A stretch of DNA of 64,000 nucleotides from Duganella sp. SG902 (GCF_013376005.1 NZ_JABMJK010000008.1:1-64000); one strand, 5' to 3'. Counted from the first letter of the stretch, positions 15,496 to 24,447 are shown. Numbers and translations are program-made. The notes: generated from the letters alone by a model not told the origin.

Positions 15496-16500
15496 ATGAC
15501 GTCTTACCCATCGCTGTCCGAGATCCACGCCACCGCTGAGCGCCTGAGCGGCAAAGTCCTGCATACGCCCGTGTGGTGCTGGCAGACCGGCATCATCGAA
15601 GAACAATTTCCCACCACCGAGGTCTGGCTCAAGCTGGAGCTGTTCCAGAAGACCGGCACTTTCAAGCTGCGCGGCGCACTCAATAACATCGCGGCGATGG
15701 ATGCGGCGGCCCGCGCGCGCGGCGTGGTGGCGGTCAGCGCCGGCAATCACGCCATCGCAGTGGCGTACACGGCACGCCTGGCCGGCTGCGGCGCCAAGGT
15801 GGTGATGCCGCGCCATGCCAATCCGGCGCGCGTGGCCACCTGCCGCGAACTGGGCGCCGAGGTGGTGCTGATGGACGGCATGCACGCGGCTTTCGCCCAC
15901 GGTAATCAGCTGGTGCAGGAGGAGGGCCGCACCATGCTGCATCCCTTCGAGGGCCCGCTGACTGCGCAGGGCACGGCCACGGTCGGGCTGGAGCTGATGC
16001 GGCAGGTGCCCGGGCTGGATGCGGTGGTGGTGCCGGTGGGCGGCGGCGGCCTGCTGGCCGGCATTGCGTCGGCGGTGCGGCAGCTGAACCCGCGGTGTGC
16101 GGTGTATGGCGTGGAGCCGTTTGGCGCCGACGCCCTTTACCGCAGCGTGCAGGCCGGCGCGCCGGTCGCGCTGGAGCGCATCGATACCGTGGCCGACAGC
16201 CTGGGCGCGCCGTACGCGATGGAGTACAGCTTCAGCGTCTGCCGCCGCTTCGTCAGCGAGGTGGTGCGGGTGACGGATGACGAGATCTGCCTCGCCATGC
16301 TGCATCTGTTCCGCGACGCCAAGCTGGTGGCCGAGCCGGCCGCCGCCGTGGCCACGGCCGGCCTGATGGGACCGCTGCGCGAGCGGCTGACCGGCAAGCG
16401 GGTGGGGCTGGTGGTGTGCGGCTCCAACATCGATCCAGTCCGCTTTGCCGAGTTGCTGGCGCGGGGGGCGCGCATCCGCGATACAATGACAGCATGTTAA
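15496..16500 (+). CDS. Threonine/serine dehydratase-like PLP enzyme
   Basis: A fold-type II PLP enzyme of 334 aa that probably deaminates threonine or serine to the keto acid. The Schiff-base lysine is K57 in TGTFKLRGA. SAGNHA binds the substrate carboxylate and PVGGGGL holds the PLP phosphate. VVCGSN near the end is the usual C-terminal element. It lacks the ACT-like regulatory domain of biosynthetic IlvA, so it is of the short catabolic or serine-racemase-like type. The ATG at 15496 has GGAG at 15486-15489. Its end overlaps the next gene by 7 bases, so the two are coupled. Confidence 0.85.
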   Translation: MTSYPSLSEIHATAERLSGKVLHTPVWCWQTGIIEEQFPTTEVWLKLELFQKTGTFKLRGALNNIAAMDAAARARGVVAVSAGNHAIAVAYTARLAGCGAKVVMPRHANPARVATCRELGAEVVLMDGMHAAFAHGNQLVQEEGRTMLHPFEGPLTAQGTATVGLELMRQVPGLDAVVVPVGGGGLLAGIASAVRQLNPRCAVYGVEPFGADALYRSVQAGAPVALERIDTVADSLGAPYAMEYSFSVCRRFVSEVVRVTDDEICLAMLHLFRDAKLVAEPAAAVATAGLMGPLRERLTGKRVGLVVCGSNIDPVRFAELLARGARIRDTMTAC

Positions 16501-17327
16501 AAGTAGACTTGCACTGCCATTCCAACGTCTCCGATGGCGTCCTTGCTCCTGCCGCCGTGGCGGAAACTGCCCGCAAGGCGGGCGTGGACGTCTGGGCGCT
16601 CACTGACCACGATGAAGTGCGCGGCATCCCCGCCGCGCGCGCCGCCGCCGAGGCGCAGGGCATGCGCTTCGTCACCGGCGTGGAGATTTCCATCACCTGG
16701 GCCAGGGAGACGGTGCACATCGTCGGCCTGCGGATCGACGAGAACAACCAGGCCCTGGTCGACGGCCTGGCCAGCACCCGCTCCGGCCGCGACAACCGCG
16801 GCCGCGAGATCGCCCGGCAGCTGGAACTGATCGGCATCGAAGGCGCCTACGAGGGCGCGCTCAAATACGTCGGCAATCCCGACCTGATGTCGCGCACCCA
16901 CTTCGCGCGCTATCTGGTCGAGATCGGCGCCTGCGCCAGCACGGCGGAGGTGTTCAAGAAGTATTTGTCCGAAGGCAAGCCGGGCTATGTGCCGCACAGC
17001 TGGGCGACGCTCGAACAGTCGGTGAAATGGATCTGCGGCGCCGGCGGGATCGCGGTGATCGCCCATCCGGGCCGCTATCGCTTCACGCCGCTGGCGCAGG
17101 GCGAGCTGTTCAGCGAGTTCAAGCAGCTGGGCGGCGCCGCCATCGAGGTGGTGACCGGCAGCCACACGCCCGATCAGTATCCCGAGTATGCGCAGCTGGC
17201 CAATCACTACGGCTTCCTGGCCTCGCGCGGCACCGATTTTCACGCGCCGGGCGAATCGCGCGTCGATTTCGCGGCGTTGCCGCCGTTGCCGGCCAACGTC
17301 ACGCCGGTCTGGCACGACTGGTGGTAA
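16494..17327 (+). CDS. PHP-domain phosphatase / 5'-3' exoribonuclease (RNase AM, YciV/TrpH type)
   Basis: A 277-aa PHP-domain metalloenzyme. Enterobacterial homologues (YciV, now RNase AM) remove nucleotides from 5'-monophosphate RNA ends and dephosphorylate 3',5'-nucleoside bisphosphates. Metal-ligand motifs are visible: DLHCHSNVSDG (residues 5-15), LTDHDEVRGI, TGVEIS, IAHPGRY and the C-terminal RGTDFHAPG. The start at 16494 lies inside the end of the dehydratase gene. Next to yciO- and trpS-linked genes it is in a context often conserved in betaproteobacteria. A gap of 105 bases with a promoter candidate separates it from htpX. Confidence 0.88.
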   Translation: MLKVDLHCHSNVSDGVLAPAAVAETARKAGVDVWALTDHDEVRGIPAARAAAEAQGMRFVTGVEISITWARETVHIVGLRIDENNQALVDGLASTRSGRDNRGREIARQLELIGIEGAYEGALKYVGNPDLMSRTHFARYLVEIGACASTAEVFKKYLSEGKPGYVPHSWATLEQSVKWICGAGGIAVIAHPGRYRFTPLAQGELFSEFKQLGGAAIEVVTGSHTPDQYPEYAQLANHYGFLASRGTDFHAPGESRVDFAALPPLPANVTPVWHDWW

Positions 17328-17374
17328 TTTCGCCTGTCGATTACCGATGGCCTGTAAGTGGCTGTATCTTGATT

Positions 17375-17402
17375 TTGCGTTAACCAGGTCTTACCTTATG
17401 AT
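17375..17402 (+). promoter_or_regulatory. Candidate promoter for htpX
   Basis: TTGCGT (17375-17380) and TATGAT (17397-17402) are separated by 16 bases in the gap before htpX, about 30 bases upstream of its ATG. A GGAG site follows at 17423-17426. Four of six and five of six bases match the sigma-70 hexamers. Confidence 0.45.
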
Positions 17403-17432
17403 CTCGGCTAGTGTCCGAACCGGAGATCCCCT

Positions 17433-18314
17433 ATGAAACGTATTATCCTGTTTATCGCCACCAACCTCGCGGTGATGTTGGTGCTGTCCATCGTCCTGTC
17501 GCTGCTGGGCATCGGCCGTCCCGGCTCGGGCAGCACGCTGCAGCTGGGCAGCCTGCTGGCGTTCTCGCTGGTGGTCGGTTTTACCGGCGCCATCTTCTCG
17601 CTGCTGATTTCCAAGCCGATGGCCAAATGGTCGACCGGCGCGCGCGTGATCGAGAATCCGTCCAACTCCACCGAGCTGTGGCTGGTGAACACCGTGAAGG
17701 CGCTGTCCGAGCGCGCCGGCATCGGCATGCCGGAGGTGGCGGTGTACGAGGGCGAACCGAACGCCTTCGCCACCGGCGCGTTCAAGAACTCGGCGCTGGT
17801 GGCCGTCTCGACCGGCCTGCTGCAAAGCATGAACCGCGACGAGGTGGAGGCCGTGCTGGGCCACGAGGTGGCCCACATTGCCAATGGCGACATGGTCACC
17901 ATGACCCTGATCCAGGGCGTGACCAACACCTTTGTGGTGTTCCTTGCGCGCATCGTCGGCTTCTTCGTGGACAGCATGCTCAACAAGAACGAGGAGCGTC
18001 GCGGCCCCGGCATCGGCTACATGATCACCGTGTTCGTGTGCGAGATCGTGTTCGGCCTGGTGGCGTCGCTGATCGTGGCCTGGTTCTCGCGCCAGCGCGA
18101 ATTCCGTGCCGACGCCGGTTCGGCCAAGCTGCTGGGCAGCACGCTGCCGATGCAGCACGCGCTGGCCCGCCTGAACGGCGTGGAGCCGGGGCAGTTGCCG
18201 CAGTCGTTCGCGGCATCGGGCATCAGCGCCGGCCGTGGCGGCTGGGGCGCGCTGTTCTCGACCCACCCGCCGTTCGAGGAACGTATCGCGGCGCTGCGTA
18301 GCGTACAATCTTAA
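17433..18314 (+). CDS. htpX: Inner-membrane zinc protease HtpX
   Basis: An M48B membrane protease that degrades damaged or misfolded membrane proteins, complementing FtsH. The 293 aa match the family length. Two N-terminal transmembrane helices lie at about residues 4-26 and 39-60. The zinc motif HEVAH is at 144-148, with the downstream glutamate in [13 protein letters not shown] pair of helices lies between them. The C-terminal [17 protein letters not shown] is characteristic. It begins after a plausible promoter and is followed after 2 bases by the YciO-like gene. Confidence 0.95.
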   Translation: MKRIILFIATNLAVMLVLSIVLSLLGIGRPGSGSTLQLGSLLAFSLVVGFTGAIFSLLISKPMAKWSTGARVIENPSNSTELWLVNTVKALSERAGIGMPEVAVYEGEPNAFATGAFKNSALVAVSTGLLQSMNRDEVEAVLGHEVAHIANGDMVTMTLIQGVTNTFVVFLARIVGFFVDSMLNKNEERRGPGIGYMITVFVCEIVFGLVASLIVAWFSRQREFRADAGSAKLLGSTLPMQHALARLNGVEPGQLPQSFAASGISAGRGGWGALFSTHPPFEERIAALRSVQS

Positions 18315-18316
18315 GC

Positions 18317-18940
18317 ATGAGCCAATTTTTCCAGATACATCCCGTCAATCCGCAAGTCCGCCTGATCAAACAGGCGGCGCAGATCATCCACGGCGGCGGC
18401 ATCGTCGCCGTGCCGACCGACTCCTGCTATGCGCTGGTATGCCATCTGGACGACAAGGGCGCGGTCGAGCGCCTGCGCCGCATCCGCGGCATCGACGAGA
18501 AACACCATCTGACCCTGCTGTGCCGCGATTTGAGCGAGCTGGGCGTGTATGCCCGCGTGGACAACCGCCAGTTCCGGCTGCTCAAGGCGGCCACGCCGGG
18601 GCCCTTCACGTTTATCCTGGAAGCGACCAAGTGCGTGCCGCGCCGGCTCAGCCATCCCTCGCGCAAGACCATCGGCCTGCGGGTGCCGGAAGACGCCATC
18701 ATCAATGCCCTGCTGGCCGAGCTGGATCAGCCGCTGCTGGGCACCACGCTGATCATGCCGGATGAGCAGGAACCATTGAACGACGCCGACGAGATTTGCG
18801 AGCGTCTCGGCAAGCAGCTGGAACTGATCATCGATGGCGGCGCCTGCAGCATGGAGCCGACCACGGTGATCGACCTGACCGGCGACGCGGCGGTGCTGGT
18901 GCGCCAGGGCCGGGGCGACGCCGCCGCATTTGGACTCTGA
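18317..18940 (+). CDS. YciO/Sua5/YrdC-family protein (threonylcarbamoyl-AMP synthase-like)
   Basis: A 207-aa YrdC-fold protein. YrdC/TsaC/Sua5 make threonylcarbamoyl-AMP for the t6A modification of tRNA; YciO is the closest group and has weak or uncertain activity of this kind. The sequence GGGIVAVPTDSCYALVC matches the nucleotide-binding start, followed by KHHLTLLCRDLSELGVYA, PGPFTFILEAT and KTIGLRVPED. TVIDLTGDAAVLVRQGRGD closes the fold. The ATG lies 2 bases after the htpX stop. A palindromic repeat follows it. Confidence 0.87.
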   Translation: MSQFFQIHPVNPQVRLIKQAAQIIHGGGIVAVPTDSCYALVCHLDDKGAVERLRRIRGIDEKHHLTLLCRDLSELGVYARVDNRQFRLLKAATPGPFTFILEATKCVPRRLSHPSRKTIGLRVPEDAIINALLAELDQPLLGTTLIMPDEQEPLNDADEICERLGKQLELIIDGGACSMEPTTVIDLTGDAAVLVRQGRGDAAAFGL

Positions 18941-18950
18941 TCCAGCTACT

Positions 18951-19032
18951 GTCATCCCGGCGCAGGCCGGGATCCATGCCGAGTGTGCGATCCCGCCAGC
19001 GTTCCATGGATTCCGGCCTGCGCCGGAATGAC
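18951..19032. repeat. Long palindromic intergenic repeat, copy B
   Basis: An 82-base copy of the element at 12696. The ends are GTCATCCCGGCGCAGGCC and GGCCTGCGCCGGAATGAC, and an inner pair ccatg/ccatgg is offset. It lies in the 167-base gap between the yciO-like and M50 protease genes, which are on the same strand. If transcribed, it would form a strong hairpin between the two messages. Confidence 0.85.
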
Positions 19033-19107
19033 GAATTCCCAGGCAAGCACGCCGGCCTTCGACGGCGCCGCAAAGCAAGGCCCAGCACCTCTGGTAAAAT
19101 CCCGCCC

Positions 19108-19785
19108 ATGAACGAAACCGACAGTATTATCCAGACCATCACGGTCTACCTGATCCCTGTTCTTTTTGCAATTTCCCTGCACGAAGCCGCACATGGATAC
19201 GTCGCCCGTTACTTCGGCGACCCCACCGCCGCCGACCTCGGCCGCCTGACCGCCAATCCCCTGAAACACATCGACCCGTTCGGCACCATTCTGCTGCCCC
19301 TGGTGCTGAGCCTGGTCGGCTTGCCGGCGCTGGGCTACGCCAAGCCGGTGCCGGTCGATTTCGGCCGCTTGCGCAACCCGAAAAAACAGATGGCCTTCGT
19401 GGCCGCCGCCGGTCCCGCCGCCAACTTCGCCATGGGCCTGGGCTGGACCATCCTGTGGGTGGTTCTGATTCAGGTCTTCGGCTTTGATGGCGATGATTTC
19501 TTTGTGAAGATGGCGCAGGCGGGGTGGGCCGTTAATTCCGCCATGTGCGTGTTTAACTTGATCCCTGTGCCGCCGCTGGACGGGGGACGCATCGTTACCG
19601 GCCTGCTGCCGATGTCGCTGGCGCGCCCGTACGCGCGCATTGAGCGGTACGGGGTGTATATTTTCATTGCCCTGATACTGATGATGCAGTTCGGCCTGCT
19701 GACCGGCTTCCTGGTGCGCGGCATGCATTTGGTACAGAGTATTTGGCACCTGCTGGTACTTCCGCTGCAACTCCTTTTTAGCTGA
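19108..19785 (+). CDS. Site-2 protease family (M50) membrane metalloprotease
   Basis: A 225-aa polytopic intramembrane protease. HEAAH at residues 25-29 in the first helix is the zinc motif, and NLIPVPPLDGGRI carries the third ligand, aspartate. GPAANF is also typical. The ATG at 19108 is used because the frame further upstream runs across the palindromic repeat and the end of the previous gene. The protein is short and has no PDZ domain, unlike RseP. Its target is unknown. Location between yciO-like and trpS genes is common in betaproteobacteria. Confidence 0.9.
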   Translation: MNETDSIIQTITVYLIPVLFAISLHEAAHGYVARYFGDPTAADLGRLTANPLKHIDPFGTILLPLVLSLVGLPALGYAKPVPVDFGRLRNPKKQMAFVAAAGPAANFAMGLGWTILWVVLIQVFGFDGDDFFVKMAQAGWAVNSAMCVFNLIPVPPLDGGRIVTGLLPMSLARPYARIERYGVYIFIALILMMQFGLLTGFLVRGMHLVQSIWHLLVLPLQLLFS

Positions 19786-19793
19786 GCCAGACT

Positions 19794-20996
19794 ATGTATC
19801 CCGACCGCGTAGTATCCGGCATGCGTCCCACTGGCTCCATGCATCTGGGCCATTACCACGGCGCCCTGAAAAACTGGATCAAGATGCAGACCGAGCTGCC
19901 GTGCCTGTTCTTCGTGGCCGACTGGCACGCGCTGACCACGCACTACGACGACCCCTCCGTCATCGAGCGCAGCACCTGGGACATGGTGGTCGACTGGCTG
20001 GCCGCCGGCATCGACCCGTCGCAATCGACCATCTTCATCCAGTCGCGCGTGCCGGAACACGCCGAGCTGCACCTTCTGCTGTCGATGGCCACGCCGCTGG
20101 GCTGGCTGGAGCGGGTGCCGACCTACAAGGACCAGATCGACAATCTGGCCAACAAAGACCTCGCCACCTACGGCTTCCTCGGCTATCCGCTGCTGCAGGC
20201 CGCGGACGTGCTGATCTACCGCGCCAGCCAGGTGCCGGTGGGCGAGGACCAGGTGCCGCACATTGAGATGATGCGCGAGATCGCGCGCCGTTTTAACCAT
20301 TTGTACGGCAAAGAAAAGGGATTCGAGGAGAAGGCGCAGGAAGCCGTCAAAAAGCTGGGCAGCAAGCGCGCCAAGCTCTACAACGAACTGCGCACCGAGT
20401 ACCAGCAGGACGGCAAGGAGGAGGCGCTGGAGCAGGCCAAGGCCATGCTGGACGACGCCCAGAGCCTGTCCATGGGCGACCGCGAACGCCTGTTCGGCTA
20501 CCTGGAAGGCAGCCGCAAGCTGATCCTGGTCGAACCGCAGGCGCGCCTGACCGAGGCTTCGCGCCTGCCGGGCCTGGATGGCCGCAAGATGTCCAAGAGT
20601 TACGGCAACGCCATCGCCCTGCGCGAGGACAAGGATGCGGTCAGCAAGAAGATCAAGACCATGCCGACCGACCCGGCGCGCGTGCGCCGCACCGACTCCG
20701 GCGACCCGGCCCGCTGCCCGGTCTGGCAATTCCATCAGGTGTATTCCGACCAGGCTACCCAGGAATGGGTGGTAAAAGGATGTAAATCCGCCGGCATTGG
20801 CTGCATCGAATGCAAGCAGCCCGTCATCGACGCCATCGTCAAGGAGCAGGAGCCGATGCACGAGCGCGCCCAGCCGTACCTGGACGACCCGTCGCTGGTG
20901 CGCGCCATCGTGGCCGACGGCAACGAGGCGGCCCGCCGGCTGGCGCTGGAAACCATGCGCGACGTGCGCGAAGCCATGGGATTGGCCTACACATGA
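19794..20996 (+). CDS. trpS: Tryptophanyl-tRNA synthetase
   Basis: Class I synthetase that charges tRNA-Trp. The HIGH-like motif is in PTGSMHLGHYHGALKNW, and the KMSKS loop appears exactly (GRKMSKSYGNAI). QIDNLANKDLATYGFLGYPLLQAADVLIY and GEDQVPHIEMMREIARRFN line the active site. At 400 aa it is longer than the usual 330, with an insert of about 65 residues before KMSKS (lysine-rich, around residues 175-240), a known feature of a group of proteobacterial TrpS. It starts 8 bases after the protease gene; its stop overlaps the next ATG (ATGA). Confidence 0.96.
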   Translation: MYPDRVVSGMRPTGSMHLGHYHGALKNWIKMQTELPCLFFVADWHALTTHYDDPSVIERSTWDMVVDWLAAGIDPSQSTIFIQSRVPEHAELHLLLSMATPLGWLERVPTYKDQIDNLANKDLATYGFLGYPLLQAADVLIYRASQVPVGEDQVPHIEMMREIARRFNHLYGKEKGFEEKAQEAVKKLGSKRAKLYNELRTEYQQDGKEEALEQAKAMLDDAQSLSMGDRERLFGYLEGSRKLILVEPQARLTEASRLPGLDGRKMSKSYGNAIALREDKDAVSKKIKTMPTDPARVRRTDSGDPARCPVWQFHQVYSDQATQEWVVKGCKSAGIGCIECKQPVIDAIVKEQEPMHERAQPYLDDPSLVRAIVADGNEAARRLALETMRDVREAMGLAYT

Positions 20997-21541
20997 GCGA
21001 TCAAATCTCGGCCTGGGTGGGGCGCTACGCGCCGCTGGTGCCCGGCGGCGCCGTGCTGGACCTCGCTTGCGGCAGCGGCCGCCACGCGCGCCACCTGGCG
21101 GCGCTCGGGCATGAGGTGGTGGCGGTCGACCGCGACGCCACGGCGCTGGCCGCCGCCAGCGGCCCGGGCATCACCACCAGCGCCATCGATCTGGAGGAGG
21201 AAGGCGCGGTCTGGTCCTTCGGCCCCCATCGTTTTGCCGGCATCGTGGTGACAAACTACCTGCATCGTCCGTTATTCGGCGACATGCTGGCCAGCCTGGC
21301 GCCGAACGGCGTGCTGATTTACGAAACCTTCGCGGACGGTAATGCCCAGTTCGGCAAACCTTCCAACCCGGCCTTCCTGCTGCGCCCTGGCGAGCTGCTG
21401 GAGCTGGCGCGCGAGCACGGTTTGCGCGTGGTGGCCTTCGAGGATGGCGTGATTACCGAGCCAAAAGCTGCCATGGTGCAACGTCTATGCGCGGTGAAGC
21501 CCGATTTTCCCCGAGAGGCGGCTCTATTACCGCCATTTTGA
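20993..21541 (+). CDS. SAM-dependent class I methyltransferase
   Basis: A 182-aa methyltransferase of unknown substrate. The SAM-binding motif I is VLDLACGSGRHARHLAALGHEVVAVDRD, with acidic residues closing strand 2. NYLHRPLF and the post-motif PNGVLIYETFADGNAQFGKPSNPAFLLRPGELL match a TehB-like group. The ATG at 20993 overlaps the trpS stop by 4 bases and begins directly before the fold. It is upstream of dapA with a gap of 84 bases. Confidence 0.88.
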   Translation: MSDQISAWVGRYAPLVPGGAVLDLACGSGRHARHLAALGHEVVAVDRDATALAAASGPGITTSAIDLEEEGAVWSFGPHRFAGIVVTNYLHRPLFGDMLASLAPNGVLIYETFADGNAQFGKPSNPAFLLRPGELLELAREHGLRVVAFEDGVITEPKAAMVQRLCAVKPDFPREAALLPPF

Positions 21542-21625
21542 GCGTCGATATCTGGCCCCGGATGCACCACGGGCGCAAGCTATCGACTACAATCGTTGTT
21601 TTAATACTTTTAGCAGTGGTTTCCT

Positions 21626-22501
21626 ATGATTAAGGGCAGCATCGTAGCAATCGTCACCCCGATGCACGCAGACGGCAGTCTGGACTTCGAGGGGTTGAAT
21701 CAGCTGATCGACTGGCACATCGCCGAAGGTACGGACAGCATCGTCATCGCCGGCACCACCGGTGAATCGGCCACCGTCAGCGTGGAAGAGCACTGCGCGC
21801 TGATCAAGGCGACGGTCGCCCATGCCAAGGGCCGCATCCCCATCATCGCCGGAGCCGGCGCCAACTCGACCGCCGAGGCGATCAAGCTGACCCGCTACGC
21901 CAAGGAAGCCGGCGCGGACGCCACCCTGCAAGTGGTTCCCTACTACAACCGTCCGACCCAGGAAGGCATGTACCAGCACTTCAAGGCCATCGCCGAGGCG
22001 GTGGACCTGCCGGTGATCCTGTACAACGTGCCGGGCCGCACCGTGGCCGACATGAGCAACGACACCATCCTGCGCCTGGCGCAAATCCCGAACATCGTCG
22101 GCGTGAAGGACGCGACCGGTAACATCGGCCGCGGCTACGACCTGCTGCGCCTGGCGCCGAAGTCGTTCGCCGTCTACTCGGGCGACGATCCGACCGCCAT
22201 GGCCCTGATGCTGGCCGGCGGCGCCGGCAACATCTCGGTCACCGCCAACGTGGCCCCGCGCATCATGGCCGACATGTGCCGCGCGGCGATCGCCGGCGAC
22301 ATCGCCACCGCCGTCGCGCTGAACAACCAGGTTTTCCCGCTGCACCAGAAACTGTTCATCGAACCGAATCCGGTGCCGGTCAAGTGGGCGTTGGCGGAAA
22401 TGGGCAAGATGCCGGCCGGCATCCGCCTGCCGCTGGTGCCGCTGGCGGCCGACTGCCACGCGGCCGTGCGCGCGGCGCTGCAAGAAGCCGGCGTCCTGTA
22501 A
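21626..22501 (+). CDS. dapA: 4-hydroxy-tetrahydrodipicolinate synthase
   Basis: First committed enzyme of the diaminopimelate/lysine branch, condensing aspartate semialdehyde and pyruvate in the cytoplasm. The 291-aa length is standard. AGTTGESAT holds the pyruvate-site threonines, Y133 is in ILYNVPGRT and the Schiff-base lysine is K161 in [23 protein letters not shown] is conserved. Its neighbour bamC follows on the same strand, the well-known dapA-bamC arrangement. Confidence 0.97.
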   Translation: MIKGSIVAIVTPMHADGSLDFEGLNQLIDWHIAEGTDSIVIAGTTGESATVSVEEHCALIKATVAHAKGRIPIIAGAGANSTAEAIKLTRYAKEAGADATLQVVPYYNRPTQEGMYQHFKAIAEAVDLPVILYNVPGRTVADMSNDTILRLAQIPNIVGVKDATGNIGRGYDLLRLAPKSFAVYSGDDPTAMALMLAGGAGNISVTANVAPRIMADMCRAAIAGDIATAVALNNQVFPLHQKLFIEPNPVPVKWALAEMGKMPAGIRLPLVPLAADCHAAVRAALQEAGVL

Positions 22502-22578
22502 ACCCGTAGCAACGAGCACTCGTCCCGACTCGCGTCGGATCATTATTGCTGCACCTTAGCTTCTTAAACAGTAACGAC

Positions 22579-23778
22579 ATGACTATTCGCAAGACAGCTT
22601 TTATTTCCTCGCAGCGCGCGCTGGCAGTGGGCGCCATGGTGGCCACCGTGACCAGCCTGAGCGGCTGCGGCATGATCAGCTCGGTGGTCGGCAACGACAA
22701 GGTCGATTACAAGTCGGCCAAGAAGGCCAGCACGCTGGACGTGCCGCCGGACCTGACGCAACTGCAGAAGGATAACCGCTACTCGCTGCCGGATTCGAAC
22801 AACGGCGTGGCCACCGCCTCCGGCTACAGCGCCGCTAAGGCCGCGCAGTCGGGCGCCCTGAACCAGAACGCCGTGATCATCCCGGGCCAGCCGGCCGCCG
22901 GCACCGTGGCGCAGACCACGCTGAGCGATATCAAGGTCGAGCGCGACGGCAACCAGCGCTGGCTGGTCATCAAGCAGACGCCGGAGCAACTGTGGCCGCA
23001 GCTGAAGCAGTTCTGGGAGGATTCGGGCTTCACGCTGGCGCAGGAACTGCCCGCCGCCGGCATCATGGAGACCGAGTGGAACGAGAACCGCGCCAAGATC
23101 CCGCAGGACTTCATCCGCAACACCATCGGCAAGGTGTTTGACTCGGTGTATTCGAGCGGCGAGCGCGACAAGTTCCGCACCCGCATCGAGCGCCGCGCCG
23201 ACGGCTCCAGCGAGATCTACATCAGCCACCGCGGCGTGCAGGAAGTGGTGGTGGGCGCCGAGAAGGAAAGCACCAAGTGGGCGCCGCGCGCCAACGATCC
23301 GGGCCTGGAGGCGGAATTCCTGGCGCGCCTGATGAACAAGCTGGGCAACGGCGGCGAGCAGCTGGCCTCGGCCAAGACCGCGGTGGACGGCGCCATCGTC
23401 CAGCCGCAGCACGCCTCGCTGGTGGGCGCCGGCGCCGACCGCGCGGTGCAGGTGGACGAGGGCTTCGACCGCGCCTGGCGCCGCGTCGGCCTGGCGCTGG
23501 ACCGCGCCGGCTTCACCGTGGAAGACCGCGACCGCACCCAGGGTATTTACTTCGTGCGTTATATCAACGACGCGACCGAAACCAAGGGCTTCTTCAGCAA
23601 GCTGTTCAGCTGGGGTTCGTCGTCGGAGGAGGAAAAGGATGCGCAGCGTTACCGCATTTCGGTGAAAGCCAGCGAAGGCAATACCAGTGTCGTGAAAGTA
23701 TTGACCAATGGCGGCCAGCCGGAAACGGGTCCGGTGGGCGAGAAGATTATTGGCCTGCTGCACGAACAGTTGAAATAA
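22579..23778 (+). CDS. bamC: Outer membrane assembly lipoprotein BamC
   Basis: Lipoprotein of the BAM complex, which inserts beta-barrel proteins into the outer membrane. The ATG at 22579 gives a lipoprotein signal with SLSGC (cysteine about residue 28); an in-frame ATG at 22546 would extend it without reason. The N-terminal unstructured segment holds STLDVPPDLTQL, the part of BamC that binds BamD. The two helix-grip domains follow (residues about 110-230 and 290-395), with WPQLKQFWEDSGFTL and RAWRRVGLALDRAGFTVEDRDRTQGIYFVRY. At 399 aa it is at the long end of the family. It lies directly downstream of dapA. Confidence 0.93.
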   Translation: MTIRKTAFISSQRALAVGAMVATVTSLSGCGMISSVVGNDKVDYKSAKKASTLDVPPDLTQLQKDNRYSLPDSNNGVATASGYSAAKAAQSGALNQNAVIIPGQPAAGTVAQTTLSDIKVERDGNQRWLVIKQTPEQLWPQLKQFWEDSGFTLAQELPAAGIMETEWNENRAKIPQDFIRNTIGKVFDSVYSSGERDKFRTRIERRADGSSEIYISHRGVQEVVVGAEKESTKWAPRANDPGLEAEFLARLMNKLGNGGEQLASAKTAVDGAIVQPQHASLVGAGADRAVQVDEGFDRAWRRVGLALDRAGFTVEDRDRTQGIYFVRYINDATETKGFFSKLFSWGSSSEEEKDAQRYRISVKASEGNTSVVKVLTNGGQPETGPVGEKIIGLLHEQLK

Positions 23779-23782
23779 TCCC

Positions 23783-23869
23783 GTCGTCCCGGCGAAAGCC
23801 GGGATTCATGGAACGCCAGCGATACCATGCGGCGTGCGCTCCATGGATTCCGGCCTCCGCCGGAATGAC
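23783..23869. repeat. Long palindromic intergenic repeat, copy C
   Basis: An 87-base copy of the element at 12696, just after the bamC stop. The ends are GTCGTCCCGGCGAAAGCC and GGCCTCCGCCGGAATGAC; the inner arms ttcatggaacgc and gcgctccatgga pair. It has diverged most at the outer end of its left arm. Confidence 0.85.
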
Positions 23870-23881
23870 GCGGTATTGTCA

Positions 23882-23902
23882 CCGGCGCGAGCCGGTTTTT
23901 TT
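23882..23902 (+). terminator. Intrinsic terminator after bamC
   Basis: CCGGC-GCGA-GCCGG is followed by seven T residues, a compact rho-independent terminator about 100 bases after the bamC stop and directly behind the repeat. Confidence 0.8.
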
Positions 23903-23926
23903 ATGCCCGTTTAAAACCTACAGGCG

Positions 23927-23984
23927 AAAAAAAACCGCCTGCACTGAGCGCGATCTTAAGCGCGCTCAGGCTGGCGGTTTTTTT
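23927..23984. terminator. Bidirectional terminator
   Basis: AAAACCGCC pairs with GGCGGTTTT and, inside it, CTGAGCGCG pairs with CGCGCTCAG. A-runs on the left and T-runs on the right let it work for both strands. It lies 12 bases beyond the stop of the minus-strand lipoprotein gene at 23996 and serves that gene and bamC. Confidence 0.85.
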
Positions 23985-23995
23985 CTCAGCTGATA

Positions 23996-24241
23996 TTACT
24001 TCGAAGCAGCTGGAGCGGCGGCAGCCGAAGCGGCTGGAGCAGCGGCGGCGTCCGAAGCGGCTGGAGCAGCAGCGGCTGGAGCGGCAGCGTCAGCTGCTGG
24101 AGCGGCTGGAGCAGCAGCTGGGGCTGGAGCAGCAGCTTCTGGAGCAGCTACTGGAGCTGGAGCGGCAGGAGCTTCTTCTTTTTTCGAGCAAGCAGCCAGA
24201 GCAACAGCCAGCAGGGAGGCGATCAGCAGGGATTTTTTCAT
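23996..24241 (-). CDS. Alanine/proline-rich small lipoprotein
   Basis: An 81-aa lipoprotein. MKKSLLIASLLAVALAAC gives the lipobox with cysteine 18, followed by SKKEE and then about 58 residues made almost only of alanine and proline with a few Asp/Ser. The repeated DNA unit (gctggagcagcagc and variants) makes this a low-complexity tract that could change length by slippage. It could be a flexible envelope spacer; no function is known. A strong terminator follows. The region upstream (24242-24537) is AT-rich, non-coding and holds two inverted repeats. Confidence 0.75.
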   Translation of the reverse strand: MKKSLLIASLLAVALAACSKKEEAPAAPAPVAAPEAAAPAPAAAPAAPAADAAAPAAAAPAASDAAAAPAASAAAAPAASK

Positions 24242-24287
24242 GGGTTTTCCTTAGTTAATTCAAAAATTAAACACAGTGTTGCGATTA

Positions 24288-24305
24288 ATAATTACCGGTA
24301 ATTAT
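24288..24305. promoter_or_regulatory. 18-bp perfect palindrome upstream of the Ala/Pro-rich lipoprotein
   Basis: ATAATTACC is followed directly by its complement GGTAATTAT, with no spacer. It lies 47 bases upstream of the lipoprotein ATG, in AT-rich DNA that contrasts with the surrounding coding sequence. It is a good candidate for a dimeric repressor site overlapping the promoter. Confidence 0.45.
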
Positions 24306-24424
24306 CGCTCATTAGGTCGTCCTCGAAGGCTTTCGTACCTTTGAAAAGGTGCCTACTAGACAACGGAAACTTCCTAGCCGAATATTATAGCGATTTTTAG
24401 TGCATCGCAATAGTTCCACAAGCC

Positions 24425-24447
24425 TAACGCATAACTATTTTGCGTTA
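24425..24447. promoter_or_regulatory. Inverted repeat in the AT-rich gap
   Basis: TAACGCA (24425-24431) and TGCGTTA (24441-24447) form a perfect 7-bp inverted repeat with a 9-base spacer. It is in the 296-base non-coding stretch between the lipoprotein and the 158-aa gene. Its role is not known. Confidence 0.3.

Noticed and set aside
18796..19107. Upstream extension of the M50 protease frame
   Set aside because: It crosses the palindromic repeat and the end of the previous gene; the protein family begins at 19108.
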